Positions 37,605 through 50,735 of a stretch of 64,000 nucleotides of DNA are shown here, in pieces. A model generated the notes under the pieces. That model saw only the letters and a program-made list of their open reading frames with translations. It made no database searches and was not told the DNA's origin. Origin of the DNA: Halomonas sp. ML-15 (GTDB taxonomy: Bacteria; Pseudomonadota; Gammaproteobacteria; Pseudomonadales; Halomonadaceae); NCBI RefSeq assembly GCF_014779595.1, contig NZ_JACXZT010000019.1, positions 961,808 through 1,025,807 on the forward strand, read 5' to 3'. A program made the translations under genes and the position numbers. Each line of letters starts with the position of its first letter. The stretch's first letter is position 1.

Positions 37605-38555
37605 ATGACTCAATCCCTGGCCCTCATGTTCCCGGGACAAGGCTCCCAGCACGTTGGCATGATGCGCGAGCTGGCGGAACGCTACAGTGTGGTACGTACG
37701 ACCTTCGAGGAGGCGTCGGACGCACTGGGCTACGACCTGTGGCACCTGGTGCAGGAGGGGCCGGAAGAGGACCTCAATGCCACCACCTGCACGCAGCCGG
37801 CGCTGCTGACCTCGAGCGTGGCAATCTGGCGTGTGTGGCAGGAGCTCGAGGGGCCGCGTCCGGCGGCCATGGCCGGCCACAGCCTGGGCGAATACAGTGC
37901 CATGGTGTGTGCCGGTGTAATGACGTTCGCCGAGGGGGTGCGGCTGGTCAAACTGCGTGGTGAAGCCATGCAGGCCGCGGTGCCGGCCGGCGAGGGCGCC
38001 ATGGCGGCTATCCTGGGGCTCGACGACAGCGCCGTCGAGGCGGCCTGCGAGCAGGCGGCTCAGGGTGATGTGGTTTCGGCAGTCAACTATAATGCCCCCG
38101 GCCAGGTGGTCATCGCCGGTGCCAAGGCGGCCGTCGAGCGTGCCATCGCGGCCTGTCAGGAGGCTGGCGCCAAGCGTGCGCTGCCGCTGCCGGTGTCGGT
38201 GCCGTCCCACTGTGCGCTGATGCGGCCCGCCGCCGAGCGCCTCGAGGCCGCCATGGGCGCCATCGAGCTGCGTGCGCCACGCTACACCGTGATACAGAAT
38301 GTCGATGCGCTGGCGCATGCCGATGTCGATACGCTGCGCACGCGACTGGTGGAGCAGCTTTATCGTCCGGTGCGCTGGACGGCGTGTGTAGAAGCCATGG
38401 CTGGGCAGGGTGCCGAGGTGTTCATCGAATGTGGCCCAGGCAAGGTGCTGACCGGTCTCAACAAGCGCATCGCCCGCGGCAGCAGGGGGTTGGCGATCAA
38501 CGACCCCGACAGCCTGAGCGCGGCGCTCGAGCTGGCCCATGAGGCTGGCAAGTAG
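37605..38555 (+). CDS. fabD: Malonyl-CoA:ACP transacylase
   Basis: 316 residues from the ATG at 37605; GAGGTG lies seven bases before it. FabD signatures: FPGQGSQHVGMM, the nucleophile Ser93 in GHSLGEYSA, VPSHCALM with the catalytic His, and ECGPGKVLTGLNKRI. It loads malonyl onto ACP for fatty-acid chain extension. Order plsX-fabD-fabG-acpP-fabF is the classical fab cluster. Confidence 0.97.
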   Translation: MTQSLALMFPGQGSQHVGMMRELAERYSVVRTTFEEASDALGYDLWHLVQEGPEEDLNATTCTQPALLTSSVAIWRVWQELEGPRPAAMAGHSLGEYSAMVCAGVMTFAEGVRLVKLRGEAMQAAVPAGEGAMAAILGLDDSAVEAACEQAAQGDVVSAVNYNAPGQVVIAGAKAAVERAIAACQEAGAKRALPLPVSVPSHCALMRPAAERLEAAMGAIELRAPRYTVIQNVDALAHADVDTLRTRLVEQLYRPVRWTACVEAMAGQGAEVFIECGPGKVLTGLNKRIARGSRGLAINDPDSLSAALELAHEAGK

Positions 38556-38607
38556 GGCTGACGCTGGGCGTTGGTCGATCAGATCATGACTTAATTCGGG
38601 ACAGTCT

Positions 38608-39348
38608 ATGAGCGAAGCGAGAATTGCATTGGTCACGGGTGCCAGCCGCGGTATCGGGCGTGCCATTGCCCATGAGCTGGGGCGTCAGGGCCGCGTGGTG
38701 ATCGGTACTGCGACCAGCGAGTCCGGCGCCGAGAAGATCGATGCCGACCTCAAGGCCCACGGCATCCAGGGCGCCGGGCGTTGCCTCGACGTTACCGACC
38801 AGGCCAGCGTGGATGCGCTGGTCAAGGCGATTGGTGACGAATTCGGCGCGCCGACCATCCTCGTCAACAACGCCGGCATTACCCGTGACAATCTGTTGAT
38901 GCGCATGAAGGAAGACGAGTGGGACACGGTGCTCGACACCAATCTCAAGTCGGTCTATCGCGTCAGCAAGGCGTGCCTGCGCGGCATGACCAAGGCGCGT
39001 TTCGGACGCATCGTCAGTATCAGTTCGGTGGTGGCGACCATGGGCAATCTCGGTCAGAGCAACTATGCTGCGGCCAAGGCCGGCATGGAAGGCTTTTCCC
39101 GCGCCTTGGCACGAGAGGTGGCGTCACGCAACATTACCGTCAACAATGTTGCGCCGGGCTTTATCGCCACCGATATGACCGACGCTCTGCCCGAGGCGCA
39201 GCACGAGATGCTGCTTGGCCAGATTCCGCTGTCGCGGCTCGGGCAGCCGGAGGAAATCGCCGCAGCGGTGGGCTTCCTGACCGGCGAGACAGCAGGCTAT
39301 ATCACCGGTGAGACGCTTCACGTCAACGGTGGCATGAACATGCGCTGA
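38608..39348 (+). CDS. fabG: 3-oxoacyl-ACP reductase
   Basis: 246 residues of the short-chain dehydrogenase family. NADPH site [18 protein letters not shown], catalytic Ser-Tyr-Lys in [23 protein letters not shown], and the C-terminal [12 protein letters not shown]. It reduces 3-oxoacyl-ACP in each elongation cycle. Confidence 0.97.
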   Translation: MSEARIALVTGASRGIGRAIAHELGRQGRVVIGTATSESGAEKIDADLKAHGIQGAGRCLDVTDQASVDALVKAIGDEFGAPTILVNNAGITRDNLLMRMKEDEWDTVLDTNLKSVYRVSKACLRGMTKARFGRIVSISSVVATMGNLGQSNYAAAKAGMEGFSRALAREVASRNITVNNVAPGFIATDMTDALPEAQHEMLLGQIPLSRLGQPEEIAAAVGFLTGETAGYITGETLHVNGGMNMR

Positions 39349-39378
39349 TGGCGCGCGGACCGTTCCCGGGCGCGAATC

Positions 39379-39407
39379 TTGCGTCGCCTGGGGGCGGTCT
39401 ATACACT
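39379..39407 (+). promoter_or_regulatory. Candidate promoter for acpP
   Basis: TTGCGT (39379-39384) and TACACT (39402-39407) with 17-base spacing, about 80 bases before the acpP ATG. An internal promoter here would fit the high expression ACP needs. Confidence 0.4.
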
Positions 39408-39487
39408 ACACCGCAGCTTTTTGGGCTAGCGGATTTCGAACGGCTGGATTTTCAACGGCTATTTTGAACGACTGGAGTGACCACATA

Positions 39488-39721
39488 ATGAGCACTATCG
39501 AAGAGCGCGTGAAGAAGGTTGTGGCAGAGCGCCTGAACGTCAAGGAAGAGGACATTCAGAACACCTCCTCCTTCACCGAAGATCTCGGCGCCGACTCGTT
39601 GGATACCGTCGAGCTGGTGATGGCGCTCGAAGAGGAATTCGATACCGAAATTCCCGACGAAGAAGCTGAGAAGATCACCACCGTTCAGGAAGCGATCGAC
39701 TACGTCAATGCACACCAGTAA
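39488..39721 (+). CDS. acpP: Acyl carrier protein
   Basis: 77 acidic residues, typical ACP length. The phosphopantetheine attachment Ser37 is in [18 protein letters not shown], identical to the common gammaproteobacterial pattern. It carries growing acyl chains. Start ATG 39488 follows CTGGAG. A strong terminator hairpin comes after it. Confidence 0.98.
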   Translation: MSTIEERVKKVVAERLNVKEEDIQNTSSFTEDLGADSLDTVELVMALEEEFDTEIPDEEAEKITTVQEAIDYVNAHQ

Positions 39722-39770
39722 GGTGTGACGTCAGCGCGTTGCGCTGTCGGATCGCGGCCAGCGGCCGTTA

Positions 39771-39806
39771 CGGGGGCCGTCCTGCTTGCAGGACGGTCCC
39801 CGTTTT
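39771..39806 (+). terminator. Rho-independent terminator after acpP
   Basis: A 15-bp stem (39771-39785 with 39788-39802, one G-U pair) with a two-base loop, followed by TTTT at 39803-39806. It would separate the plsX-acpP transcript from fabF. Confidence 0.85.
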
Positions 39807-39890
39807 CGTATTGGCCTGCGCTTGGCGGTGCGATCGATGGGTGTGGTGGCGGGATGTTTTCGCGGCGGCCACAGCCCGCTAAGGTTCAGG

Positions 39891-39896
39891 TATAAT
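39891..39896 (+). promoter_or_regulatory. -10 box of a fabF promoter
   Basis: A perfect TATAAT lies 67 bases before the fabF ATG and downstream of the acpP terminator. No convincing -35 is visible at the expected place (about 39868-39873). Confidence 0.5.
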
Positions 39897-39962
39897 GCGC
39901 GCAAAACGGCACGCAGCCAGCATTGCGTGGCCGTGCCATCAAGGATGTCTGGAGGAGAGCTG

Positions 39963-41201
39963 ATGTCTCGGAAAAGGGTCGTGGTGACCGGGCTCGGGCT
40001 GGTAACGCCGGTGGGTAATACCGTCGATGAGAGCTGGGCGAATATTGTGGCCGGCAAGAGCGGCATTTCCGCCATCGAGCATTTCGATGTCAGCGGTTTC
40101 AATACGCGCTTCGGCGGTTCGGTGAAGGGCTTCGATATCAGCCCTTATCTGAACCCCAAGGAGGCGCGCAAGATGGACCTGTTCATCCAGTATGGCGTGG
40201 CCGCGGGGGCCCAGGCCATCAGCGACGCGGGCCTCGAGTGCACCGAAGACAACGCCGATCGCATCGGTGTCGCCATCGGCTCGGGGATTGGCGGGCTGCC
40301 AATGATCGAGCATAACCACAATGCCCTCAACAAGGGCGGGGCGCGGCGTATCTCGCCGTTCTTCGTGCCCGGCTCGATCATCAACATGATCTCGGGCAAC
40401 CTGGCGATCCAGCACGGCTTTCGCGGACCCAATATCGCCATTACCACTGCCTGTACCACCGGCACCCATAACATCGGCTACAGCGCCCGGACCATTGCCT
40501 ATGGCGACGCCGACGTGATGCTCTGTGGTGGCGCCGAAATGGCCACTACGCCGCTTGGCCTGGGCGGCTTCTCGGCGGCCCGAGCACTGTCGACGCGCAA
40601 CGACGACCCGGCAGCGGCCAGCCGCCCCTGGGACCGTGACCGCGACGGCTTCGTGCTCTCCGACGGTGCCGGGGTGATGGTGCTGGAGGAGTACGAACAC
40701 GCCAAGGCGCGCGGAGCGACCATCTACGCCGAGCTCAAGGGCTTCGGCATGAGCGACGATGCCTTCCACATGACCGCGCCCCCGGAAGACGGGCGCGGCG
40801 CGGCGCTGTCGATGAGCAATGCGGTGCGCGATGCCGGTATCGACGCTTCGGACATCGACTATATCAACGCCCACGGCACCTCGACGCCCGCCGGAGATCT
40901 CGCCGAGAGCCGTGCGGTGCAGAAGGTGATGGGCAGCGCCGCTGAAGCGGTGGCGGTGAGTTCCACCAAGTCGATGATTGGCCATCTGCTGGGGGCAGCC
41001 GGTGCGGTAGAGGCGGTGTTCAGCGTGCTGGCGATTCGCGATCAGGTGGCGCCGCCGACCATCAACCTGGACAACCCCCAGGAGGGCTGCATTCTCGACT
41101 ACGTGCCACACGCTGCCCGCAAGATGAAGATCGACGTGGCGTTGTCCAACTCCTTTGGCTTCGGCGGTACCAACGGCTCGCTGATCTTCACCCGAGTCTA
41201 A
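39963..41201 (+). CDS. fabF: 3-oxoacyl-ACP synthase II
   Basis: 412 residues from the ATG at 39963, preceded by GGAGGAG; an upstream open frame is non-conserved. The Cys-His-His triad is in [23 protein letters not shown] and [18 protein letters not shown]. Elongating condensing enzyme that controls unsaturated chain length and temperature response. The terminator and a TATAAT upstream suggest separate transcription from acpP. Confidence 0.97.
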   Translation: MSRKRVVVTGLGLVTPVGNTVDESWANIVAGKSGISAIEHFDVSGFNTRFGGSVKGFDISPYLNPKEARKMDLFIQYGVAAGAQAISDAGLECTEDNADRIGVAIGSGIGGLPMIEHNHNALNKGGARRISPFFVPGSIINMISGNLAIQHGFRGPNIAITTACTTGTHNIGYSARTIAYGDADVMLCGGAEMATTPLGLGGFSAARALSTRNDDPAAASRPWDRDRDGFVLSDGAGVMVLEEYEHAKARGATIYAELKGFGMSDDAFHMTAPPEDGRGAALSMSNAVRDAGIDASDIDYINAHGTSTPAGDLAESRAVQKVMGSAAEAVAVSSTKSMIGHLLGAAGAVEAVFSVLAIRDQVAPPTINLDNPQEGCILDYVPHAARKMKIDVALSNSFGFGGTNGSLIFTRV

Positions 41202-41210
41202 GGCGGCCGA

Positions 41211-42008
41211 ATGGAGGAGATGCCGCTCGATGATCGCGGGCTGGCCTATGGCGATGGCCTGTTCGAGACCGTGCTGGTGCGCGACGGCGAGCCGCTGCTG
41301 TGGTCGGAGCATGTGGCGCGTCTGCGGCGCGGGGCCGAGCGGTTGGGCTTTGCACTGCCCGACGAGGACGCCATGGGGGCGCTCTGCCGCCAGGCGCCGC
41401 CTGGCCTCGCCGTGCTCAAGCTGATCGTGACCCGCGGCAGCGGTGGGCGTGGCTATCGTCCGCCTGACTCGCCGACGCCCCGGCTGCGCTGGCAGCTGGC
41501 CAGCTTCACCCCACAGCCGGTGCGCTGGCATGAGGGCGTGAGAGTTCGCCACTGTCGGCTGCGCCTGGGACGTCAGCCGGCGCTGGCCGGTATCAAGCAT
41601 CTCAATCGGCTGGAGAACGTGCTGGCGCGGGGCGAGTGGCAGGATGATGCCATCGCCGAGGGGCTACTGTGCGACAGCCACGGCCAGCTGGTCGAGGCGA
41701 CCTGCATGAATCTGTTCTGGCTGCGCCGTGGGCGGCTCGAGACGCCACGCCTGGCGCACTGCGGCGTGGCCGGTACGCTGCGCGAGGCGCTGCTGTCTGA
41801 GCTGGACATCGCCGAGGTCGAGGCGGGCCCGGCGGCACTGCTCGACGCCGAGGCGGCGTGGCTGGGCAATTCGCTGCAGGGCGTCTGGCCGCTGACGCAG
41901 TTGGACGACCCGCAGGGCGCATGTCTGCGCCGCTGGTCACTGGACGAGAATCATCGCCTATTGCAGGATGCCGGGCACAGGCTGCTGGGTTATCCGACAA
42001 TCCGCTGA
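41211..42008 (+). CDS. pabC: Aminodeoxychorismate lyase
   Basis: 265 residues of PLP fold type IV. LDDRGLAYGDGLFETVLV is the family N-terminus, GIKHLNRLENVLAR carries the PLP Lys, and VEATCMNLFWLRRG is conserved. It releases 4-aminobenzoate for folate. The N-terminus is about seven residues shorter than usual, but no better start exists after the fabF stop, which is nine bases upstream. Confidence 0.92.
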   Translation: MEEMPLDDRGLAYGDGLFETVLVRDGEPLLWSEHVARLRRGAERLGFALPDEDAMGALCRQAPPGLAVLKLIVTRGSGGRGYRPPDSPTPRLRWQLASFTPQPVRWHEGVRVRHCRLRLGRQPALAGIKHLNRLENVLARGEWQDDAIAEGLLCDSHGQLVEATCMNLFWLRRGRLETPRLAHCGVAGTLREALLSELDIAEVEAGPAALLDAEAAWLGNSLQGVWPLTQLDDPQGACLRRWSLDENHRLLQDAGHRLLGYPTIR

Positions 42009-42031
42009 GATAGTTTGATCGAGGATAAGAG

Positions 42032-44822
<2,791 letters not shown>

Positions 44823-44859
44823 GCCAGCGCTCCCTTGGTTTATGCAGGAGTCATTGCCC

Positions 44860-45195
44860 ATGGCCGCCCAGAAAGCCCTGTCACTTCCGATCCCCGACGT
44901 ACCGACACTACTTCAGGCGTATATGCCCTCGCTGGAGCGCGGCGGAATATTCGTGCCCACCGAGGCGCGCTATGAGCTGGGTCAGGAAGTCTTCCTGCTG
45001 CTGACGCTGCCCGGCGAGAGCGACCGGCTGCCGGTCACCGGTCAGGTCGTGTGGATCTCGCCTCCCGGGGTGTCGGGTCGCCGCCGACCGGGTATCGGCG
45101 TGCATTTCAGTGCCGAGGACAAGGCCGTGCGCGACCGTATCGAAACGCATCTGGCCGGGCAGCTCGACAAGGGGGCTGCCACCTATACGCTGTAG
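44860..45195 (+). CDS. pilZ: Type IV pilus assembly protein PilZ
   Basis: 111 residues from the ATG at 44860, with AGGAG nine bases before. The domain matches the original PilZ (LPIPDVPTLLQAYMPSLERGGIFVPT, VTGQVVWISPPGVSGRRRPGIGVHF). The RxxxR and (D/N)xSxxG cyclic-di-GMP motifs are missing, as in the founding PilZ, which acts by protein contacts in pilus biogenesis. Presence hints at type IV pili, which would fit comEC. Confidence 0.92.
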   Translation: MAAQKALSLPIPDVPTLLQAYMPSLERGGIFVPTEARYELGQEVFLLLTLPGESDRLPVTGQVVWISPPGVSGRRRPGIGVHFSAEDKAVRDRIETHLAGQLDKGAATYTL

Positions 45196-45241
45196 CCCTG
45201 CCAGTCGATGCCATACATCCATTTTTCGGGTATTTCACCGC

Positions 45242-46087
45242 ATGTTCGTAGACTCGCACTGCCATCTCGACCGCCTCGATCTGAGCGCCCATGACGGCGA
45301 TCTGAACGCCGCCCTGGCCGCCGCCCGCGACCGTGGCGTGGGTCAGTTCCTGGCCATCGGCGTGACCCTGGAAGACGTACCTGGAGTAGCCGCCATTGCC
45401 CGTGAGCACAGCGACGTGGTGATCTCCGCCGGCGTCCATCCGCTGCACCAGGTTGCTGAGGAGCCTAGCGTCGAGGCGATCAAGGAGGTCGCTGAGCGCT
45501 ACGACGCGGTGGCCATCGGCGAGTGCGGTCTCGACTACCACTACCTGCAGCAGTCGCCGGACAAGGTGCCCAGCCGCGAGGTGCAGCGGGAACGTTTTCA
45601 GCGTCAACTGATCGCTGCCACCGAGCTCGAGCTGCCGGTGATCATCCATACCCGCGAGGCGCGTGACGAGACGCTGGCGCTGATCAAGGCTCACACCGAT
45701 CCGGCAGTGGGTGGCGTGCTGCACTGCTTTACCGAAGACCTCGACATGGCCCGCGAGGCGGTGCGTCACGGCTTCTATATCTCGCTGTCGGGGATCATCA
45801 CCTTCCGCAATGCCGCTGCCCTGCGCGAGCTGGCGCGCCGGATTCCCCTCGATCGCCTGCTGATCGAGACCGACAGCCCCTATCTGGCACCGGTGCCGCA
45901 TCGCGGCAAGCCCAACCAGCCGGCCTGGGTGGTCGAGGTGGCCGAGTGCATTGCCGCCGAGCGTGGCATCAGCGTCGATGAAGTGGCGATGCAGACCACG
46001 GCCAACTTCTATCGGCTGTTTCGCCAGGCGGCTCCCCATGCGCCGGCCGAAATGCATGATAGCCTGGCCGCCGCCGGGCTGGTCTGA
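45242..46087 (+). CDS. tatD: TatD-family metal-dependent hydrolase
   Basis: 281 residues from the ATG at 45242. Metal ligands: DSHCHLDRL at the N-terminus, GECGLDYHY, HTREARDE, LHCFTE and ETDSPYLAPVPHRGKPNQP. Amidohydrolase-fold DNase of the TatD/YcfH type. Its reading frame is open upstream, but MFVDSHCHLD is the family start. Confidence 0.94.
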   Translation: MFVDSHCHLDRLDLSAHDGDLNAALAAARDRGVGQFLAIGVTLEDVPGVAAIAREHSDVVISAGVHPLHQVAEEPSVEAIKEVAERYDAVAIGECGLDYHYLQQSPDKVPSREVQRERFQRQLIAATELELPVIIHTREARDETLALIKAHTDPAVGGVLHCFTEDLDMAREAVRHGFYISLSGIITFRNAAALRELARRIPLDRLLIETDSPYLAPVPHRGKPNQPAWVVEVAECIAAERGISVDEVAMQTTANFYRLFRQAAPHAPAEMHDSLAAAGLV

Positions 46088-46111
46088 GCCGTTATGTAAC
46101 GAGAGAACGCT

Positions 46112-46654
46112 ATGTCCTTCGAACCGCTGCTGAGCGCTACCGAGCCCACCGGGGCGATTCCTCCCCTCGAGCGTTGGCACCCGGCGCTGAGTGGGCAGAT
46201 GGATCTGACAATTCGTGCCGACGGCCACTGGGTTCACGAAGGCACGCTGATACGCCGATCCTCGCTGGTGCGGCTGCTCTCGACGCTGCTGCGTCGCGAG
46301 TCTGACGGCGAGCACTACCTGGTCAGCCCGGTGGAGAAGTGGCATGTCATGGTAGAGGACTGCGCCTTCGTGGTCGTCGACGCCGAGCAGCATGCCGGTA
46401 CCTGGTGGTTGATCACCAACGTGGGCGACCGTGTGGCACTGGGCGAGTCGCCTCGGCTGCAGGTTACCGCCACACCTGAGGGTACCCCGGTGCCCGAGGT
46501 GGCGGTGCGCTTCGGGCTGGCGGCGCGGCTTGGCCGTAACGTCTTCTATCGTCTTGTGGAAGAGGGCGAGCAGCGCACGGTCGAAGGGCGCGCACAGCTT
46601 GGCCTGGTCAGTGCCGGCCACTGGCAGCCGCTCGGCGCGCTGGAGGCGTCGTGA
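46112..46654 (+). CDS. DUF1285 protein
   Basis: 180 residues. DUF1285 signature: PPLERWHPALSGQMDLTIRADGHWVHEGTLIRRSSLVRLLSTLLRRE, VSPVEKWHVMVED, FGLAARLGRNVFYRLVE. Function unknown in the family. The stop overlaps a GTG start of the helicase gene (GTGA), suggesting co-expression. Confidence 0.88.
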   Translation: MSFEPLLSATEPTGAIPPLERWHPALSGQMDLTIRADGHWVHEGTLIRRSSLVRLLSTLLRRESDGEHYLVSPVEKWHVMVEDCAFVVVDAEQHAGTWWLITNVGDRVALGESPRLQVTATPEGTPVPEVAVRFGLAARLGRNVFYRLVEEGEQRTVEGRAQLGLVSAGHWQPLGALEAS

Positions 46655-48867
46655 AGCTGACCGACGAGCAGCGCGCGGTAGTTGCCCATGCCGGCGGCCA
46701 CGCCCGGGTCGCGGCGGTAGCCGGTGCCGGCAAGACCACCACCATGGTGGCGCGGGTGCTACACCTGCTGGCCCAGGGCACGCCGCCGTCAAAGCTATTG
46801 GTGCTGATGTTCAACCGCGCAGCGCGGGAAGACTTCACCGCCAAGCTGATGCGCTGGGCACCGCCGGGCCAGGCGCTGCCCGACGTGCGCACCTTCCACT
46901 CCATCGGCCACCGCCTGACCGGCACCCTGACCCGCTGGGGAGCGCTGACGCGGCGTGAGCTGCTGGCTCAGGAGTGGCAGCGCGAGCGGCTGCTGCGCCA
47001 GGCGGTCCAGCAGGCTCTGCACGGCGACGAGGCCCAGCTCGAGTCGGCGCTGGACGGCGATAGGCTCGAGGCCTTCGGCCACTTCTGCGAACTGGTCAAG
47101 GCCGAGATGGAGGCGCCCCAGACGCTCTATGAGCGGCTCGACTTTGGCGACGACACCGGCCACTTCGTCGACGCCTTCGATGCCGCGGAGACGCTGCTCG
47201 AGCAGCATCGGCTGATGACCTACGCCGACCTGCTGTATCGGCCGCTGCGTGCCCTGGAGGCCGATCCCGCGCTGCGCCAGCGGGTTCAGGGCTTTCTCGA
47301 CCATGTCATCATCGACGAGTATCAGGATATCAACGAGGCGCAGCAGCGGCTGCTGGCGCTGCTGGCCGGCGAGCGCGCGTCGGTGATGGCGGTGGGCGAT
47401 GCCAACCAGTGCATCTACGAGTGGCGCGGTGCGCGCCCCGACACCATGCTCGAGGACTTCACGCGCACCTTCGGTGCGGCCCGCGACTATCCGCTGTCGA
47501 CCACGTTTCGCCATGGCGATGCGCTGGCGCTGGCCGCCAACCATGCCATTGCCGCCAATCGCCGGCGACCCGATCAGCTGTGTCTGGCAGCCCCGGGCAA
47601 TCCGACGACCCGGCTGAGCGTGGCCCAAGGGGGAGGAGCGCTGGTCGAGGCCCTGGGCGACTGGCAGCGCCAAGGCCGCAGCCTCGCCGAGGGCTGTGTG
47701 CTGGTACGCAGCTGGGCGCTGTCGGTGTCGGTGCAGCTGCAGCTGCTGCGTGCCGGCCTGCCGTTTCGTCTGGCCCGCGAGGACCGCTTCGTATTTCGCC
47801 TGCCGCTGGTCCAGGCGTTGGCCGGCTATCTACGCCTGGCGCGCCAGCCGCGGCTGCTCCAGGACCCGGCGCATCTGCTGCTGCTGCTCGCCCAGCCGAC
47901 GCCTTTCGTGGCGCGTGAGCGGCTGCAGGCGCTGGCCACGCGGCTGGCCGAGTCGCAGCAGTGGCCGAGCCGTGACGACCCGCTGCTGGCGAGTCTCAAG
48001 CCGATCCAGCGGCGCAACCTCAAGCGCCGCTGGGCGCTGCTCTGCGACCTGCCCAAGCTGGCCGCCTGGCCGCCGTCGCGGCTGCTGGCCGAGGTGGTCG
48101 AGCGCCTCGACGCCGAGAAGGTGCTCAAGCGCGCCGCCGCCCGGCGTGAGAAAGGCGAGGAGGACGTGCGCCTGCTCGACGTGTTGATCGAGCAGGCCGC
48201 CGAGCTCGATCATGACCCTGAGGCCTTTATCGCGCTGCTCGAGCGGCCCGTCCAGGACGAAGCGGGAGGCGCCGGCGATGCCGACGGGATCCTGATCTCC
48301 ACCGTGCACGGCGCCAAGGGGCTGGAGTGGCCACTGGTGGCGCTGTGGGGCGCCAATGAAGAGGACTTCCCCCACTACAGTCGTGACAACCCGCTGACGC
48401 CGGAGCGCCTGGAGGAGGAGCGGCGGCTGTTCTATGTCGCCATTACCCGCGCCCGCGAGCAGCTGTTGATGGTGCATGACGGCGGCGAGCACCGTCCTAG
48501 CCGTTTCATTGCCGAGAGCGCCTGGGACGACTGCCAGCGGGTGGCCGATGCCCTGAGCGCGGACGCCGTGCCAACGGCGGCCTTGGCGGTGGTCGAGCCG
48601 ACGCTGATGCAGCGTTACCTGGCGGCCACCGGCCGAGCGCTGACGATCACTGCTGCCACCGGCGTCGCCAGCGCAGCGGGTCGCTATGCGGCAGCGGCGT
48701 TCGACGTTGGCCAGCGCGTTCGCCATGCGGTATTCGGCGAGGGCGAGATTCAGGTGGTCGAGGGTGACCCGGCCAACCCGGTGATCGAGGTGCGCTTCAC
48801 CCACGCCGGCAAGCGCCGCCTGATCGCGCTGCGCGCCCCCCTGGAACCGATTGGAGAGTCCGCATGA
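46651..48867 (+). CDS. UvrD/Rep-like ATP-dependent DNA helicase
   Basis: 738 residues from a GTG. Superfamily I motifs in order: Walker A GAGKTTTMVARVL, DEYQDINEAQ (motif II), GDANQCIYEWRGA (III), STTFRHGDALALA (IV), STVHGAKGLEWPLVALWG (V) and VAITRAREQL (VI). The last 50 residues (VGQRVRHAVFGEGEIQVVEG) form the Tudor-like domain seen at the end of UvrD/PcrA. Probable repair or replication-restart helicase; it is neither clearly UvrD nor Rep. Coupled to DUF1285 before and sseA after. Confidence 0.88.
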   Translation: MKLTDEQRAVVAHAGGHARVAAVAGAGKTTTMVARVLHLLAQGTPPSKLLVLMFNRAAREDFTAKLMRWAPPGQALPDVRTFHSIGHRLTGTLTRWGALTRRELLAQEWQRERLLRQAVQQALHGDEAQLESALDGDRLEAFGHFCELVKAEMEAPQTLYERLDFGDDTGHFVDAFDAAETLLEQHRLMTYADLLYRPLRALEADPALRQRVQGFLDHVIIDEYQDINEAQQRLLALLAGERASVMAVGDANQCIYEWRGARPDTMLEDFTRTFGAARDYPLSTTFRHGDALALAANHAIAANRRRPDQLCLAAPGNPTTRLSVAQGGGALVEALGDWQRQGRSLAEGCVLVRSWALSVSVQLQLLRAGLPFRLAREDRFVFRLPLVQALAGYLRLARQPRLLQDPAHLLLLLAQPTPFVARERLQALATRLAESQQWPSRDDPLLASLKPIQRRNLKRRWALLCDLPKLAAWPPSRLLAEVVERLDAEKVLKRAAARREKGEEDVRLLDVLIEQAAELDHDPEAFIALLERPVQDEAGGAGDADGILISTVHGAKGLEWPLVALWGANEEDFPHYSRDNPLTPERLEEERRLFYVAITRAREQLLMVHDGGEHRPSRFIAESAWDDCQRVADALSADAVPTAALAVVEPTLMQRYLAATGRALTITAATGVASAAGRYAAAAFDVGQRVRHAVFGEGEIQVVEGDPANPVIEVRFTHAGKRRLIALRAPLEPIGESA

Positions 48868-49685
48868 CACAGCCTTTGATCAGCGCCAAGGCGCTGCAGC
48901 AGCGCCTGGCAACCGATAGCGCACCGCTGCTGCTCGACTGCCGCGCACGCCTCAATGACAGCGCGGCGGGTCGCGTGCTGTGGCGCCAGGCCAGCCTCCC
49001 CGGCAGCCTGCCTCTCGACCTCGATCGCGACCTGGCCGCGACGCCGGGGAAGGGCGGTCGTCATCCGCTACCTGACCCGGCAACCTTTACGGCGACACTG
49101 CAGCGGCTCGGCGTTTCGCCTGACCGGCCGCTGGTGGTGTTCGACGACATGGGCGGCCAGCTGGCTGCGGCGCGGGCCTGGTGGATGCTGCGCTGCTGGG
49201 CCGGTCATCCCGAGGTGTACGTCCTCGACGGTGGTCTTATGGCCTGGCAGGCCATTGGCGGTGAGCTTGAGCCGGGCGACACATCCACTCGGCCAAGCGA
49301 CTGGCGACCGGCGTTCGATGACGCGGCCCGGGTAGAGGCCGATCAGGTCTTCTCGGGCCGCGCCCTCAAGGTCGACGCGCGAAGCCCGGCGCGTTTTCGC
49401 GGTGAGGAGGAGCCCATCGATCCCGTGGCAGGGCACATCCCCGGTGCCCGCTCTCGGCCGAGCGCCGCCAACCTCGACGCGTCGGGGTATTTCAAGCCGG
49501 CCGAGCGGCTGGCAGCCGAACTGCCACAGGCCGAAGAGGTAGTGGCCTACTGTGGTTCCGGGATCACCGCCTGCCACACGATTCTTGCCTATGCCGTGGC
49601 CGGGCTGCCGCTGCCGCGCCTCTATGCCGGCTCCTGGAGTGAGTGGATCGAGGATCCGGCGCGGCCGGTGGCGCGCGGCGACTGA
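48864..49685 (+). CDS. sseA: 3-mercaptopyruvate sulfurtransferase
   Basis: 273 residues with two rhodanese domains. The active loop CGSGIT (Cys230) in the second domain has the mercaptopyruvate-type rather than thiosulfate-type (CRKGV) sequence. VFDDMGGQLAAARAWWMLR and HIPGARSRP are conserved. It transfers sulfur from mercaptopyruvate to thiols or cyanide. Four-base overlap with the helicase. Confidence 0.93.
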   Translation: MTQPLISAKALQQRLATDSAPLLLDCRARLNDSAAGRVLWRQASLPGSLPLDLDRDLAATPGKGGRHPLPDPATFTATLQRLGVSPDRPLVVFDDMGGQLAAARAWWMLRCWAGHPEVYVLDGGLMAWQAIGGELEPGDTSTRPSDWRPAFDDAARVEADQVFSGRALKVDARSPARFRGEEEPIDPVAGHIPGARSRPSAANLDASGYFKPAERLAAELPQAEEVVAYCGSGITACHTILAYAVAGLPLPRLYAGSWSEWIEDPARPVARGD

Positions 49686-50732
<1,047 letters not shown>

Positions 50733-50735
50733 TCC

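Noticed and set aside
39939-41600. 553-codon minus-strand open frame
   Set aside because: Antisense to fabF and pabC; no domain.
45107-46792. 561-codon minus-strand open frame
   Set aside because: Antisense to tatD and DUF1285, low-complexity composition.
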